Positions 55,797-64,000 of a stretch of DNA of 64,000 nt are shown piece after piece (the stretch's first letter is position 1; each line of letters starts with the position of its first letter). The translations under genes and the position numbers were made by a program. The DNA lies in NCBI RefSeq assembly GCF_031085375.1, contig NZ_JAVCWF010000001.1, positions 2,945,649-3,009,648 on the forward strand, in the 5' to 3' direction. The notes under the pieces were generated by a model that did not search any database, was not told the DNA's origin, and was given only the letters and a program-made list of their open reading frames with translations. The DNA is from Lactiplantibacillus brownii (GTDB lineage Bacteria > Bacillota > Bacilli > Lactobacillales > Lactobacillaceae).

Positions 55797-56384
55797 TTAA
55801 TAACCAATTGAATTGACATTGTGTCGTTTGGTGGCATTCGTATCCCAGAATGGCACTTTAACCACGCCCAGGATTTTTTTAGCCGGCACAAAGCCCCAGT
55901 AGCGACTATCGTTAGAAACGGAACGATGATCCCCCAACACAAAATAACTGTTCTTGGGTACCTTAGTCGTCTTGATTTTCCAGCTCATTTTAGTCGACAA
56001 CTCACCAAGCGTCCAATTACCAGTTCCTTGAGTGCGTTCAAACTGGCTGATAAACTTTTCACTGAGTGCCTTGCCATTCACATACAGCCGACCATCACGC
56101 GAACTAACGGTATCACCAGGCATCCCAATGACCCGTTTGACGTACTTGACGCTCTTTGAACGGGCATCCCCATCAACCTGATAAGCATTAAAAACGATGA
56201 CACTAAGATGTTTTATCTTGGCTGTTTTGACCACCGCGACCCGTTCATTGTTCTCCAGATTAGGCTCCATTGAAGGCCCATCGACCCGAACCATTGTGAA
56301 CACAAAATGTCGAATGACCATAGCAATTAACAGCCCCACGACAATTGGTAATACCCAACTCATGATGTTTTTGAATGTTTTCAT
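55797..56384 (-). CDS. lepB: Type I signal peptidase
   Basis: A 195-residue S26 signal peptidase anchored by one N-terminal membrane segment (about residues 8-30). The catalytic serine is in VDGPSMEPNL near residue 38 and the catalytic lysine in KYVKRVIGMPGD near 82; GDHRSVSNDSRYWGFV is box E. It removes signal peptides from exported proteins. It is transcribed alone and its upstream region is occupied by repeat copy C. Confidence 0.94.
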   Translation of the reverse strand: MKTFKNIMSWVLPIVVGLLIAMVIRHFVFTMVRVDGPSMEPNLENNERVAVVKTAKIKHLSVIVFNAYQVDGDARSKSVKYVKRVIGMPGDTVSSRDGRLYVNGKALSEKFISQFERTQGTGNWTLGELSTKMSWKIKTTKVPKNSYFVLGDHRSVSNDSRYWGFVPAKKILGVVKVPFWDTNATKRHNVNSIGY

Positions 56385-56519
56385 CCACCAGTTTCTCCCT
56401 TATCCCCACGATTGCTTTCAATAATTATAGCCCAATTACTGGGCCATGTCCGTTAATGACTGATGGTTTTACAAATTTATAATCCTACTGTCCAATCTCT
56501 AATTCGAACGCTTGACCAT

Positions 56520-57022
56520 TTTTGTCCCAATTGGTCTGCTTCATCATGAACAAACTAATGTGGTGTAGCTCTCGTATTTATTAAAATAGCTCATTAGTTC
56601 CATCTCCGTTGACCAGCACGTTTGCTGTGAGGCAGACCTGCAGCCAAAGAACGGTCTGCAGGGCGCTTTCAAGCCGGAAGCCCACGTCTTAAAAGTCGGC
56701 CAGACACTAACCTGGGTAAAACCGCCCAGCTAAGTGTCTCGACACGGCAAACGAGCTAGTCAACTCCGACGTTAAATAGTGACCTAACTAAGGAAACATT
56801 GATAAACCCAGTATTAACGAAAGAACAATTGATATTAGAATCACTGATTAGTGCAGGGCGGGCTGGATGATGCTCAGTGGTGAAATTTTCCTTTGCTGGT
56901 GAACCTCCAGCTTAGGAAAAGCCCGGCTTGTGAGACCGCACTTTGGCTCACAAACGTGGCCACCACGTTCCAGCATCAGTCCAGACCAACCGGAACGACA
57001 AGCTAAACAGATGCTTAATACA
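56520..57022 (+). repeat. Structured dispersed repeat, copy C (full length)
   Basis: Same element and orientation as copy B. Terminal pairing is ATTGGTCTG (near 56530) with CAGACCAAC (56982-56990), extended by TTGTC/GACAA. Module 1 spans 56603-56770 with outer stem TTGACCAGC/GCTAGTCAA (one mismatch) and the same arms. Module 2 spans 56855-56985, where the arm reads TTTTCC..GCTGG/CCAGC..GGAAAA while B has TTTCTC/GAGAAA. The linker between modules is longer and unlike that of B. It fills the 740-base gap between lepB and mnmG. Confidence 0.87.
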
Positions 57023-57078
57023 TATGATGGCTACATTGCACTGGTCCACAGAGACAAGAGACCCACTAACTAAACAAA

Positions 57079-57115
57079 AAAACGCTAGCCACCATTATCG
57101 ATGACTAGCGCTCAA
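57079..57115 (-). terminator. Terminator of mnmG
   Basis: CGCTAG-CAT pairs with ATG-CTAGCG around TATCG, followed by seven T on the minus strand, 9 bases past the stop. Confidence 0.8.
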
Positions 57116-57123
57116 CAGTTTTA

Positions 57124-59037
57124 TTAATTTTGAACCTTGGCAATCCGCCCTTGTTGAATATAAACACTCAAAATGGCGATATCTGCTGGGTTAACCCCGC
57201 TGATTCGCGAAGCTTGAGCAATCGTTGCCGGTTGGATCTTCTTTAACTTTTGATGCGCTTCGGTGGCTAAACCATCGATAGCATCATAGTCAATCCGATC
57301 TGGAATCTTCTTAGCTTCCATCTTCTTCAAATGGTCGACACGGTCTTCGGCCTTTTTGATGTAGCCAGCGTACTTGATCTGAATCTCGACTTGTTCAATA
57401 ATATGCCGTTCCAACGGTTCCGCAGAGGCTGGGATAAACTTCATCAAGTCAGCATAGCGTACTTCGGGACGTTTCAAGAAGTCCGCTGCCAAGACGCCAT
57501 CTTTAAGTTCGCCAGAATTGTGATCACGCAAAAATTGATTAACTTCAGCACTAGGCTTGATTCGGATCTTGCCTAAACGGTCAAGTTCATCTGTGATAGC
57601 TTGTCGTTTTGCTTCAAATTCCGCATAACGCTCATCATCAATCAAACCTAAGTCGTGACCTTTATCTGTCAATCGTAGATCAGCATTATCATGCCGCAAA
57701 ATCAATCGATATTCGGCACGACTCGTCAATAAACGATAAGGTTCTTTCGTTCCCTTAGTCACTAAATCATCGATCATGACACCAATGTAAGCATCACTAC
57801 GCTTCAAAGTGAATTGGCCACGGTCTAATGCTCGTAAACCGGCATTGATTCCGGCCATTAACCCTTGTCCAGCCGCTTCTTCATAGCCTGAAGTTCCATT
57901 AGTTTGACCCGCAGTATAAAGATTCTTAACTAGCTTGGTTTCCAAAGTCGCTTTTAATTGGTAAGGAGACACCACATCGTATTCAATTGCATAGCCTGGA
58001 CGCATCATTTCAGCGTCTTCGAGGCCTTTAATTGAATGCAAAATACGTTGTTGCACTTCTTCTGGCATTGAGGTCGATAAGCCTTGCACGTACCATTCAT
58101 CCGTATGACGACCTTCTGGTTCCAAGAAGAGTTGGTGACGCTTCTTGTCAGCGAAACGCACGATTTTATCTTCAATTGAAGGACAATACCGCGGACCCAC
58201 CCCTTCAATCACACCCGTAAACATAGGCGCCCGATCGAGGTTTTCTCTAATAATCTTGTGCGTCGTCTCATTGGTATAAGTTAACCAGCAAGATAATTGA
58301 TGCGCCAAGTCTAAATAGTCTTCGTCTTTAGTTTCGAAGCTAAAATGATGGGGTTCTGGATCACCCGGTTGTTCTTCAGTCACACTATAATCAATCGTGT
58401 TGCCATCAACCCGTGGTGGTGTCCCAGTCTTGAAACGTTCTAGGTCAAAACCTAGTCTTTCCAAATCACCCGATAATTTCATCGCTGGTTGAGAATTGTT
58501 TGGACCAGAAGAATACATCAATTCACCAATGATGATCTTGCCACGAGCGGCTGTCCCAGTGGTCAACACGACACTCTTAGCACTGTAACGCGCCCCAGTA
58601 TTCGTGATGACCCCTTTGCAGACACCATCTTCTACGATCAAGCCATCGACAATGCCTTGGCGCAACGTCAAGTTAGGTTCACGTTCAATCGTATGTTTCA
58701 TTTCTGAATGGTAAGCGTGCTTATCAGCCTGCGCGCGTAAAGCCCGCACCGCTGGACCTTTACCAGTATTGAGCATCCGCATCTGGACGTAAGTCTTATC
58801 AATGTTACGGCCCATTTCGCCACCTAAAGCGTCGATTTCGCGGACCACAATTCCCTTAGCTGGACCCCCAACAGAGGGGTTACATGGCATAAACGCAACC
58901 ATATCCAAGTTAATGGTCATGAGTAACGTCCGATTGCCCATCCGTGCAGCAGCTAATGCCGCTTCGGAGCCGGCATGACCAGCCCCAACGACGATCACGT
59001 CATAGGCCCGGCCAGTATATTCCTTTACTTCTGTCAT
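57124..59037 (-). CDS. mnmG: tRNA uridine-34 5-carboxymethylaminomethyl modification enzyme MnmG (GidA)
   Basis: The FAD-binding partner of MnmE in wobble-uridine modification. The dinucleotide motif [19 protein letters not shown] is at residues 16-34, with [21 protein letters not shown] near 55 and [19 protein letters not shown] near 370. The length of 637 residues is normal. It lies 24 bases after mnmE on the same strand. The usual downstream rsmG-noc-parA-parB genes are not here; lepB and repeat copy C are found instead. Confidence 0.97.
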   Translation of the reverse strand: MTEVKEYTGRAYDVIVVGAGHAGSEAALAAARMGNRTLLMTINLDMVAFMPCNPSVGGPAKGIVVREIDALGGEMGRNIDKTYVQMRMLNTGKGPAVRALRAQADKHAYHSEMKHTIEREPNLTLRQGIVDGLIVEDGVCKGVITNTGARYSAKSVVLTTGTAARGKIIIGELMYSSGPNNSQPAMKLSGDLERLGFDLERFKTGTPPRVDGNTIDYSVTEEQPGDPEPHHFSFETKDEDYLDLAHQLSCWLTYTNETTHKIIRENLDRAPMFTGVIEGVGPRYCPSIEDKIVRFADKKRHQLFLEPEGRHTDEWYVQGLSTSMPEEVQQRILHSIKGLEDAEMMRPGYAIEYDVVSPYQLKATLETKLVKNLYTAGQTNGTSGYEEAAGQGLMAGINAGLRALDRGQFTLKRSDAYIGVMIDDLVTKGTKEPYRLLTSRAEYRLILRHDNADLRLTDKGHDLGLIDDERYAEFEAKRQAITDELDRLGKIRIKPSAEVNQFLRDHNSGELKDGVLAADFLKRPEVRYADLMKFIPASAEPLERHIIEQVEIQIKYAGYIKKAEDRVDHLKKMEAKKIPDRIDYDAIDGLATEAHQKLKKIQPATIAQASRISGVNPADIAILSVYIQQGRIAKVQN

Positions 59038-59061
59038 AATTAAGTCTTTCCTCCGTACCGC

Positions 59062-60453
59062 TTACTTACCCAAACAGAACTGGCTAAATAATTGGTCGAT
59101 TAATTCATCTTCATAGCTATCCCCGGTAATTTGCCCGAGAAATTCCCAACAACGTGTCATATCAATTTGGACCAAGTCAACCGGCATCCCCGCTGCAATC
59201 CCTGTTTGGACGTCTTGGAGCGCTTGTTTGGCTTGATTTAACAACCCGATATGTCGCGCATTAGTGACCATGACACTATTCTGACTGCTCTCAATGCCTT
59301 CATTAAAGAACATTTTCGCAATCCGTTGTTCAAGTTGCTCAACACCTGCTTGCTGCAACACGGACATGCTCATCACATCAGCCGGATCGACCGCTGTGAA
59401 TAATTCCGCTTGGTCTAATTTAGCAGGTAAATCTGTTTTATTTAAAATAACGATTCGTTTTGACGATTTAGTTTCAGCTAACAAAGCCTGATCTTCTTTG
59501 GTTAGCGGCTGACTGTTATCCAAAACTAATAGCACGAGATCCGCTGCGCCAATCGCTTTACGACTACGTTCGACCCCGATCTTTTCGACTTTATCATCGG
59601 TATCTCGAATCCCGGCCGTATCCACTAACTTCAACGGCACGCCGCGAACGTTCACGTACTCTTCAATGACATCTCGCGTCGTCCCAGCAACATCCGTCAC
59701 GATGGCTTTGTCTTCATGCAATAAATGGTTTAGCAAACTGGATTTACCCACGTTTGGTCGCCCAATAATCGCTGTGGCTAAGCCTTCACGTAAGACTTTA
59801 CCTTGCTTGGCCGTGGCTAATAATTGATCAATGCTTTGACCAACTTCGGCCGCTTTTTCCTTCAACATTTTAGTCGTCATCGCTTCAACTGCATCATATT
59901 CAGGATAATCGATATTCACTTCAACTTGCGCCAATACATCTAAGATATCTTGCCGTAAGTGACGAATTAAGGTCGATAGATCCCCATCTAACTGGTTTAA
60001 GGCAACTTTCATCGATTTGTCCGTTTTCGCACGGATCAGATCCATGACGGCTTCAGCTTGGGATAAATCAAGCCGACCATTTAAAAAGGCCCGTTTCGTA
60101 AACTCACCAGGTTCGGCCATCCGCGCACCGTGACTCAAAATCAACTGGAGAATCTCATTCGTAGCAACTAAGCCACCATGACAATTGATTTCAATGATAT
60201 CTTCACGAGTGTACGTTTTCGGCGCTCGCATGACGGAAGCCATCACTTCATCGACTTCTTGTTGCGATTCGGGGTCCACAATGTGTCCATAATTAATCGT
60301 ATGAGAGTGAACTTTACGTAAGTCCTTCCCCTTAAAAATCTGTGCAACTACCTCAAATGTTTTATCACCGCTAATGCGGATGATAGAGATCCCACCTTCA
60401 CCAGGTGGCGTCGAGATCGCCGCAATCGTGTCAAATTCCGTGGTCGCTGGCAT
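59062..60453 (-). CDS. mnmE: tRNA modification GTPase MnmE (TrmE)
   Basis: A 463-residue potassium-activated GTPase. An N-terminal tetrahydrofolate-binding domain (about residues 1-120) with [22 protein letters not shown] is followed by helical parts and a G domain (about 220-380): G1 [13 protein letters not shown]2 region GTTRD, G3 [11 protein letters not shown]4 NKTD. The C-terminal CLGK motif that takes part in catalysis is intact. It works with MnmG and is transcribed together with it. Confidence 0.97.
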   Translation of the reverse strand: MPATTEFDTIAAISTPPGEGGISIIRISGDKTFEVVAQIFKGKDLRKVHSHTINYGHIVDPESQQEVDEVMASVMRAPKTYTREDIIEINCHGGLVATNEILQLILSHGARMAEPGEFTKRAFLNGRLDLSQAEAVMDLIRAKTDKSMKVALNQLDGDLSTLIRHLRQDILDVLAQVEVNIDYPEYDAVEAMTTKMLKEKAAEVGQSIDQLLATAKQGKVLREGLATAIIGRPNVGKSSLLNHLLHEDKAIVTDVAGTTRDVIEEYVNVRGVPLKLVDTAGIRDTDDKVEKIGVERSRKAIGAADLVLLVLDNSQPLTKEDQALLAETKSSKRIVILNKTDLPAKLDQAELFTAVDPADVMSMSVLQQAGVEQLEQRIAKMFFNEGIESSQNSVMVTNARHIGLLNQAKQALQDVQTGIAAGMPVDLVQIDMTRCWEFLGQITGDSYEDELIDQLFSQFCLGK

Positions 60454-60553
60454 AACCGATCAAGTCCTTTCTTTACGTCGTTTCAGCGTTTCACCGCCTA
60501 ATACCATACCAAATTTTGTGGTCAATTAGTTAATAATATGTCCTAAAATGCAG

Positions 60554-60604
60554 AAAAAAAGCGCCTAGTCCACGCCACCTTAAAGCGTGGATAAAGCACT
60601 TTGA
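60554..60604 (-). terminator. Terminator of jag/khpB
   Basis: GTCCACGC/GCGTGGA with outer GCGC/GC-C and AAA/TTT pairs forms a long stem, followed by seven T on the minus strand. It separates the jag transcript from mnmE. Confidence 0.82.
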
Positions 60605-60695
60605 CTACTTTATCTAAAAGATAAGAATGATTAACACTTACTATAATAGCTCATTTGTCGTTTGTCAAACGCCTGTTTGCATTCCAAATAGCCCC

Positions 60696-61592
60696 TTATT
60701 TGCGCGCGGCAACCACGACGGCCCGATGAGGATCGCGACCTTCCGAGAACGTAGTCACGTGGCGATTATTGGCTAGTTCCGCATGGATTAATTTGCGTTC
60801 AAACGATGGCATTGGATCTAGAAAAACTTGCTTGCCGGTCGCAATCGCTTCCCGGGCCGTACTTTCCGCTAGCCGTTGCAACGTTTCCTCACGACGTTCC
60901 CGATAGTCATCGACATCTAAAACCACATTCACATGTGACGCGCCATGATGATTCATATAAACTTGTGCCAAATCCTGCAAGGCATTGATCGTGCGACCAT
61001 GTTTGCCAATTAAGAGCCCTTGTTTTTCAGTATCAAAATTCAAGGTCGCATAGCGATTCCCAAAATCAACGTCTAAGTCCGCCGTGATGCCCAACTGTTT
61101 CACAATTTCTAATAAGTAGGCGCTCAAGTCACGCACCGCTTGCTCATTGGCTGCTTGCCGGGCGGCGATTTGTTCAGGCGTCCGTTCTGGTGTCGCGGAT
61201 GCGGCTACGCTCGAGTTGGCCGCTGAAGTTGCGATCACAACTTTTGCTGCCGAAGAGACTACTGATTGCGTTGAAGCTGGTGCTAGCTTGCTCACAGACT
61301 GTGGTTTTGGCTGGGCAACCGGCTTGGCCGTCACCTTGGGCTGATTTTTTACAGCAGCCGCAGCACTGGCCGGACGCGTTGCTGACTTCACTGGTTGTTC
61401 AGTGGCACTAGCTGGCGCAGCAGATTGCGGTTTAGCCGTTAGTCGAACTTGTGCCGCTTGTTTGCCCAAACCTAAAAAGCCCTTCTTTGGTTCCGCAACG
61501 ACTTCAAGCTCAACCTGATCACGGGTTAAATGCATTTGTTTTAAACCAGCCGCCGTAGCAGCTGCGACGGTATTACCTTCAAATACTGTCAT
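60696..61592 (-). CDS. khpB: RNA-binding protein Jag/KhpB
   Basis: A 298-residue Jag protein. The N-terminal Jag_N domain (about residues 1-52) has EGNTVAAATAAGLKQM and KKGFLGLG. A linker of about 85 residues rich in alanine, proline, valine, serine and lysine follows (about 55-140). Then come the KH-II domain (about 150-225, LLIGKHGRTINALQDLAQVYMN) and the R3H domain (about 230-298, PMSFERK-like PMPSFERKLIHAEL and GRDPHRAVVV). KhpB acts with KhpA in RNA binding and cell elongation control. It is separated from yidC by an unusual 459-base gap. Confidence 0.94.
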   Translation of the reverse strand: MTVFEGNTVAAATAAGLKQMHLTRDQVELEVVAEPKKGFLGLGKQAAQVRLTAKPQSAAPASATEQPVKSATRPASAAAAVKNQPKVTAKPVAQPKPQSVSKLAPASTQSVVSSAAKVVIATSAANSSVAASATPERTPEQIAARQAANEQAVRDLSAYLLEIVKQLGITADLDVDFGNRYATLNFDTEKQGLLIGKHGRTINALQDLAQVYMNHHGASHVNVVLDVDDYRERREETLQRLAESTAREAIATGKQVFLDPMPSFERKLIHAELANNRHVTTFSEGRDPHRAVVVAARK

Positions 61593-61798
61593 ACGATTTC
61601 CTCCTCGATAAAAATACCTAGGTTCATTATAGCATTACCCTATGACGGACGGGAATCTAGGTCATATTTGCTACTTTTAGACCTTTTTCGCTGGCAAAAC
61701 TATCGTTATGACTAATCAATCAAGGCCAAAACGTTATTGACTAAGCGGTAAAGAACGATGGTGTATGTATTCTGGATGGCACTTTTGCTGATTCCTAC

Positions 61799-61996
61799 CT
61801 TGATAGCCGAAACGTGGTAGTGTCAACTGCGAGCTCCGCTTATCCCGGTTAAGTCACTGCTCGGAAGCCCCCCCTACTTCAATAGCCGAAACGTGTTTGG
61901 CCAAACTGCGTCCTCCGCTTAGCTACGCCAGTCAACCACTCGGAAAAACACCGAGTAATTGACTGGCTGGGCTATGCTCGGAAGCAACCCGTTTGA
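61799..61996 (-). repeat. Two tandem copies of a structured repeat between jag and yidC
   Basis: Two units share the blocks ATAGCCGAAACGTG (61803-61816, 61881-61894), AACTGCG..CTCCGCTTA (61825-61841, 61904-61921) and TGCTCGGAAGC (61858-61868, 61975-61985). The second unit carries an extra hairpin, CAGTCAA-ACTCGG/CCGAGT-TTGACTG (about 61929-61965), and the palindrome GTTTGGCCAAAC (61895-61906). No credible gene lies in 61593-62013. It may be transcribed as the leader of jag or the tail of yidC. Function unknown. Confidence 0.75.
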
Positions 61997-62013
61997 CCTC
62001 ACACTCTGACCGT

Positions 62014-62042
62014 AAAAAAAAGACCCACCACATGGGCAGGTC
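62014..62042 (-). terminator. Terminator of the rpmH-rnpA-yidC operon
   Basis: GACC-GCCC and GGTGGGTC pair imperfectly over a short loop, followed by eight T on the minus strand, 9 bases after the yidC stop. Confidence 0.75.
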
Positions 62043-62051
62043 CATTTGTAT

Positions 62052-62885
62052 TTAACGTTTATGATTCCGAATCGCACGCTTTTTAGCTCTTTCAAGGTTG
62101 CGTGTCCGGTCTCGTTCTTTGGCCTTCTTCTCTGCCCGTTCGCGATTGATCTTGAAGGGGTTTTGTAGTAACAAGGTCTGTCCAACCTGGAACGCGTTGG
62201 AAATAACCCAGTATAAGGATAACGCGGATGGGACGTTGATGGCAGTAATCAAAATGACTAATGGCATCAAGTACGTCATCGAAGTGGTCATCCCGTTTTG
62301 CTCTGGCTGCGACTTCATCGACAACCATGAACTAGCAAACGTGAATAACGCCGCTAGGATTGGCAAAACATAATACGGATCTTTACTCCCAAGTTGCAAC
62401 CAGAGGAACGAGCCAGTCTTCAACGCTTGCGTCCGCCAAATTGCTTGGTATAAGGCAATCAAAACTGGCATTTGAACTAGCAACGGCAACATGCTGGCCA
62501 TCGGATGAACGCCGTACTGTGAGTACAGCTTCTTCATCTCAGCTTGGAGTTTTTGTTGCGTTTCCATATCGCGTGATGAATATTGCTTTTGTAAAGCTTT
62601 CATCTGCGGTTGGATTTCTTGCATTGCAACCATGCTCCGAGTTTGGAAGATCATCAATGGTAAGATAATGATCCGAATAATCAACGTAAACGCGATAATT
62701 CCGAGTCCATAACTATGACCAAACAAGTGTGATAGCCAAATAATCGCCCGTGAGAAATTCAAGATGATCAAGCCATCCCAAAATCCGGTGCTCTTATCCG
62801 TGATTGGGGTATTACTACACCCGCTCAACACTAGCACTAAGGCTAGTACGGCCAGCATTGCCAGTATTTTTCTGTACTTTTTCAA
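62052..62885 (-). CDS. yidC: Membrane protein insertase YidC/OxaA
   Basis: A 277-residue Gram-positive YidC. It is made as a lipoprotein: signal segment ending LVLSGCSNTP with cysteine at about residue 23. Five membrane segments follow, with LPLMIFQTRSMVAMQEIQPQM-type coiled C1 loop near 80-110 and a conserved hydrophilic-groove arginine (ILPLMIFQTR region). The C-terminal tail (about 245-277) is strongly basic, with many lysine and arginine residues for ribosome contact. It inserts membrane proteins with or without SecYEG. It follows rnpA by 15 bases. Confidence 0.95.
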   Translation of the reverse strand: MKKYRKILAMLAVLALVLVLSGCSNTPITDKSTGFWDGLIILNFSRAIIWLSHLFGHSYGLGIIAFTLIIRIIILPLMIFQTRSMVAMQEIQPQMKALQKQYSSRDMETQQKLQAEMKKLYSQYGVHPMASMLPLLVQMPVLIALYQAIWRTQALKTGSFLWLQLGSKDPYYVLPILAALFTFASSWLSMKSQPEQNGMTTSMTYLMPLVILITAINVPSALSLYWVISNAFQVGQTLLLQNPFKINRERAEKKAKERDRTRNLERAKKRAIRNHKR

Positions 62886-62900
62886 ACGAATGTCCTCACT

Positions 62901-63245
62901 TTAATCATTGTCCAGCAGGTGCGCTAGCTTTAGCGCATGGCTAAGATAAGCTTTGGTTTCGGCTTGCGACTTACCGGCAACGGTTGGTCGGGCAATGACG
63001 AGGAAGTCCGCATCTTGCTTGAGCTGCGGTTTCAACTCGGTGATTGATTGCCGAATCCGGCGCTTGACCCAATTCCGAGCGACCGCATTCCCAATCTTCT
63101 TACCGACTGAGATGCCCACTCGAAAATGTGGCTGCCCCGGTTTATCCAAAACGTAAATGACAAATTGACGATTGGCATACGAGTTGCGGGTCTCAAAAAC
63201 TTGCTGAAACTCAGTTTCTTTTTTTACCCGATATGATTTTCGCAT
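62901..63245 (-). CDS. rnpA: Ribonuclease P protein component
   Basis: A 114-residue basic protein that assists the RNase P RNA in tRNA 5' processing. The family signature is GKKIGNAVARNWVKRRIRQS near residues 47-67, preceded by RVGISVGKK; the N-terminus is MRKSYRVKKETEFQQVFE. Length and position between rpmH and yidC are standard. Confidence 0.97.
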   Translation of the reverse strand: MRKSYRVKKETEFQQVFETRNSYANRQFVIYVLDKPGQPHFRVGISVGKKIGNAVARNWVKRRIRQSITELKPQLKQDADFLVIARPTVAGKSQAETKAYLSHALKLAHLLDND

Positions 63246-63298
63246 AATCCATCTCCATGTGTGCGCTCAAGCTAACCTGAGCGAATTGCTACACAACT

Positions 63299-63358
63299 TT
63301 ACAGCCCTGAACAACAAAGTCCAGGACTGTAAAGAAAAAGCCACTGATTATCAGTGGC
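63299..63358 (-). other. Two hairpins between rpmH and rnpA
   Basis: GCCACTGA/TCAGTGGC at about 63341-63359 is followed on the minus strand by TTTTTC and looks like an attenuator right after rpmH; a second stem, ACAG-CCTG-AC/GT-CAGG-CTGT, spans 63299-63332. Together they could set the high ratio of rpmH to rnpA expression. Confidence 0.65.
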
Positions 63359-63493
63359 CTATGCAGACAATACTTTTCTGCCTCGTTGGCGTCGACGGGC
63401 TAACACTTTACGGCCATTGCTGGTGCTCATCCGTTTGCGGAAACCATGGACACGTTGACGATGCCGCTTCTTTGGTTGGTAAGTTCTCTTCAT
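63359..63493 (-). CDS. rpmH: 50S ribosomal protein L34
   Basis: A 44-residue very basic ribosomal protein: [20 protein letters not shown] at the N-terminus, [20 protein letters not shown] after it. A second ATG lies one codon upstream (63496); both follow GGAGG. It is the first gene of the rpmH-rnpA-yidC operon, transcribed away from oriC. Confidence 0.97.
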   Translation of the reverse strand: MKRTYQPKKRHRQRVHGFRKRMSTSNGRKVLARRRQRGRKVLSA

Positions 63494-63599
63494 CATGACA
63501 CCTCCTTCTCTATAATGACATGAATCAATTCGATTAAGTCGTTATTTTCAAAACGCAGTCTAATCCTAAACGCATTTCCTGAATACTATAGCATATATT

Positions 63600-63990
63600 G
63601 TCAACTTTGAAAACCATAAAATTGTTTTAGCCTTATATCGTATGCGGCTAATTGCTAAAAAGTTTTAGCCAAAAGCTTGTGGAAACATTTTGGACAATTT
63701 TTACCGTCCACAAATTGTGCACAGGGTTATCGACAAAATAACAGCCTGTGACAAAGTTATCCACAGGACTATTTTTGAGTGTGCATAACTCTTTTGATTA
63801 CTGTTAAACCAAGCTTGTTTTTGAACGCCACTCTGTGCATAACTTTCAAATAATCTCAAATGCCTGTTTTTTAAACATCCTGTGGACAAAATTAAAAACA
63901 GCCTGTGATTTATTTTTTAACCGTTTGTCCACCTGTGGAAAACTACAGTTGTTCATGCTAAAATAGAATTACGTTTTTTAAGAAAAGGGG
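63600..63990. other. oriC: Origin of replication region with DnaA boxes
   Basis: The gap between rpmH and dnaA holds a cluster of DnaA-box matches in both orientations: TTATCGACA 63727-63735, the perfect TTATCCACA 63757-63765, TGTGCATAA 63780-63788 and 63834-63842, TGTGGACAA 63881-63889, TTGTCCACC 63925-63933, and TGTGGAAAA 63934-63942. AT-rich tracts lie between them and before the dnaA start. It should also contain the dnaA and rpmH promoters. Confidence 0.88.
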
Positions 63991-63997
63991 TATCCAC

Positions 63998-64000
63998 GTG
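63998..64000 (+). CDS. dnaA: dnaA start codon (gene continues outside the window)
   Basis: The window ends in GTG preceded by AAAAGGGG at a spacing of 8. Position after a DnaA-box cluster and opposite rpmH is the standard place of dnaA in Firmicutes. Only the start codon is visible, so the identity rests on context. Confidence 0.7.

Noticed and set aside
57124..60453. Expected rsmG-noc-parA-parB genes next to mnmG
   Set aside because: All frames downstream of mnmG up to lepB fall in repeat copy C; no such genes are present in the window.
61799..61996. CRISPR-like repeat array
   Set aside because: Only two units with blocks at unequal distances and no constant spacer length; it is a structured tandem repeat, not a CRISPR.
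61919..62185. Minus-strand frame of 88 codons between jag and yidC
   Set aside because: It overlaps the end of yidC, its terminator and the tandem repeat, starts without a ribosome binding site and has no recognisable content.

Overview
The window is a low-to-moderate GC Firmicute chromosome end that stops at the dnaA start codon. Its last 7 kb carry the oriC-proximal set mnmG, mnmE, jag/khpB, yidC, rnpA, rpmH, then a DnaA-box cluster and a GTG start preceded by a good ribosome binding site. The gene order usp - padR - padA, the near-identity of the PadA sequence to the Lactobacillus plantarum phenolic acid decarboxylase as I remember it, and the wealth of sugar cassettes point to the Lactiplantibacillus plantarum/pentosus/paraplantarum group. 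Most genes lie on the minus strand, so they are transcribed away from oriC (co-oriented with replication). No rRNA, tRNA, CRISPR or prophage was seen.

Layout. 1-3751: an alpha-glucoside PTS cassette (6-phospho-alpha-glucosidase, EIICB, partial membrane protein). 4157-10709: a complete L-ascorbate (ula) operon, ulaG-C-A-B-D-DeoR regulator-E-F in transcription order. 11014-20662: two divergent mannoside operons, GH125-GH38-ROK kinase-GH1 on the minus strand and GntR regulator-GH92 on the plus strand, facing each other over a shared operator region. 20763-22595: an IS1182-type insertion sequence sitting exactly at the end of the GH92 terminator. 22623-39099: an oligosaccharide uptake block: YesN-type response regulators, a YesM kinase, YesL, an MsmX-like ATPase, a CUT1 lipoprotein and two permeases, a fructokinase-like ROK kinase, a GH13 alpha-1,6-glucosidase and a GH20 hexosaminidase. 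39269-45947: an AraC regulator, a heterodimeric ABC exporter, a second GntR regulator and a PucR/CdaR-like regulator. 46158-56384: housekeeping and accessory genes (lone RelB-like antitoxin, MntH, Usp, PadR, a padA gene broken by an amber codon, a parS site, GNAT, a Panacea-domain two-gene operon, DegV, XRE regulator, PepC, alpha/beta hydrolase, LepB). 56520-64000: a structured repeat and the oriC-flanking core.

How it fits together. GH92, GH38, GH125, GH20, ROK kinases and a CUT1 importer with a shared ATPase are the parts used by Streptococcus pneumoniae to take up and degrade N-glycans. None of the glycosidases has a signal peptide, so degradation should be intracellular after import. A GH85/GH18 endoglycosidase is missing from the window, so the strain probably imports glycans already released. 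Two paralogous GntR regulators appear to use different half-sites (TGATATA near 17.3 kb; TGGTATA/TATACCA near 25.6, 39.1 and 43.9 kb), and cre-like sites mark most promoters, consistent with carbon catabolite control.

The most unusual content is non-coding. Three copies of a roughly 0.45-0.5 kb dispersed element (26.8-27.2, 36.5-37.1, 56.5-57.0 kb) fold into two multi-branched modules whose stems show compensatory base changes between copies; the two full copies have terminal inverted repeats. A separate tandem structured repeat separates jag from yidC. I know of no described family for either.
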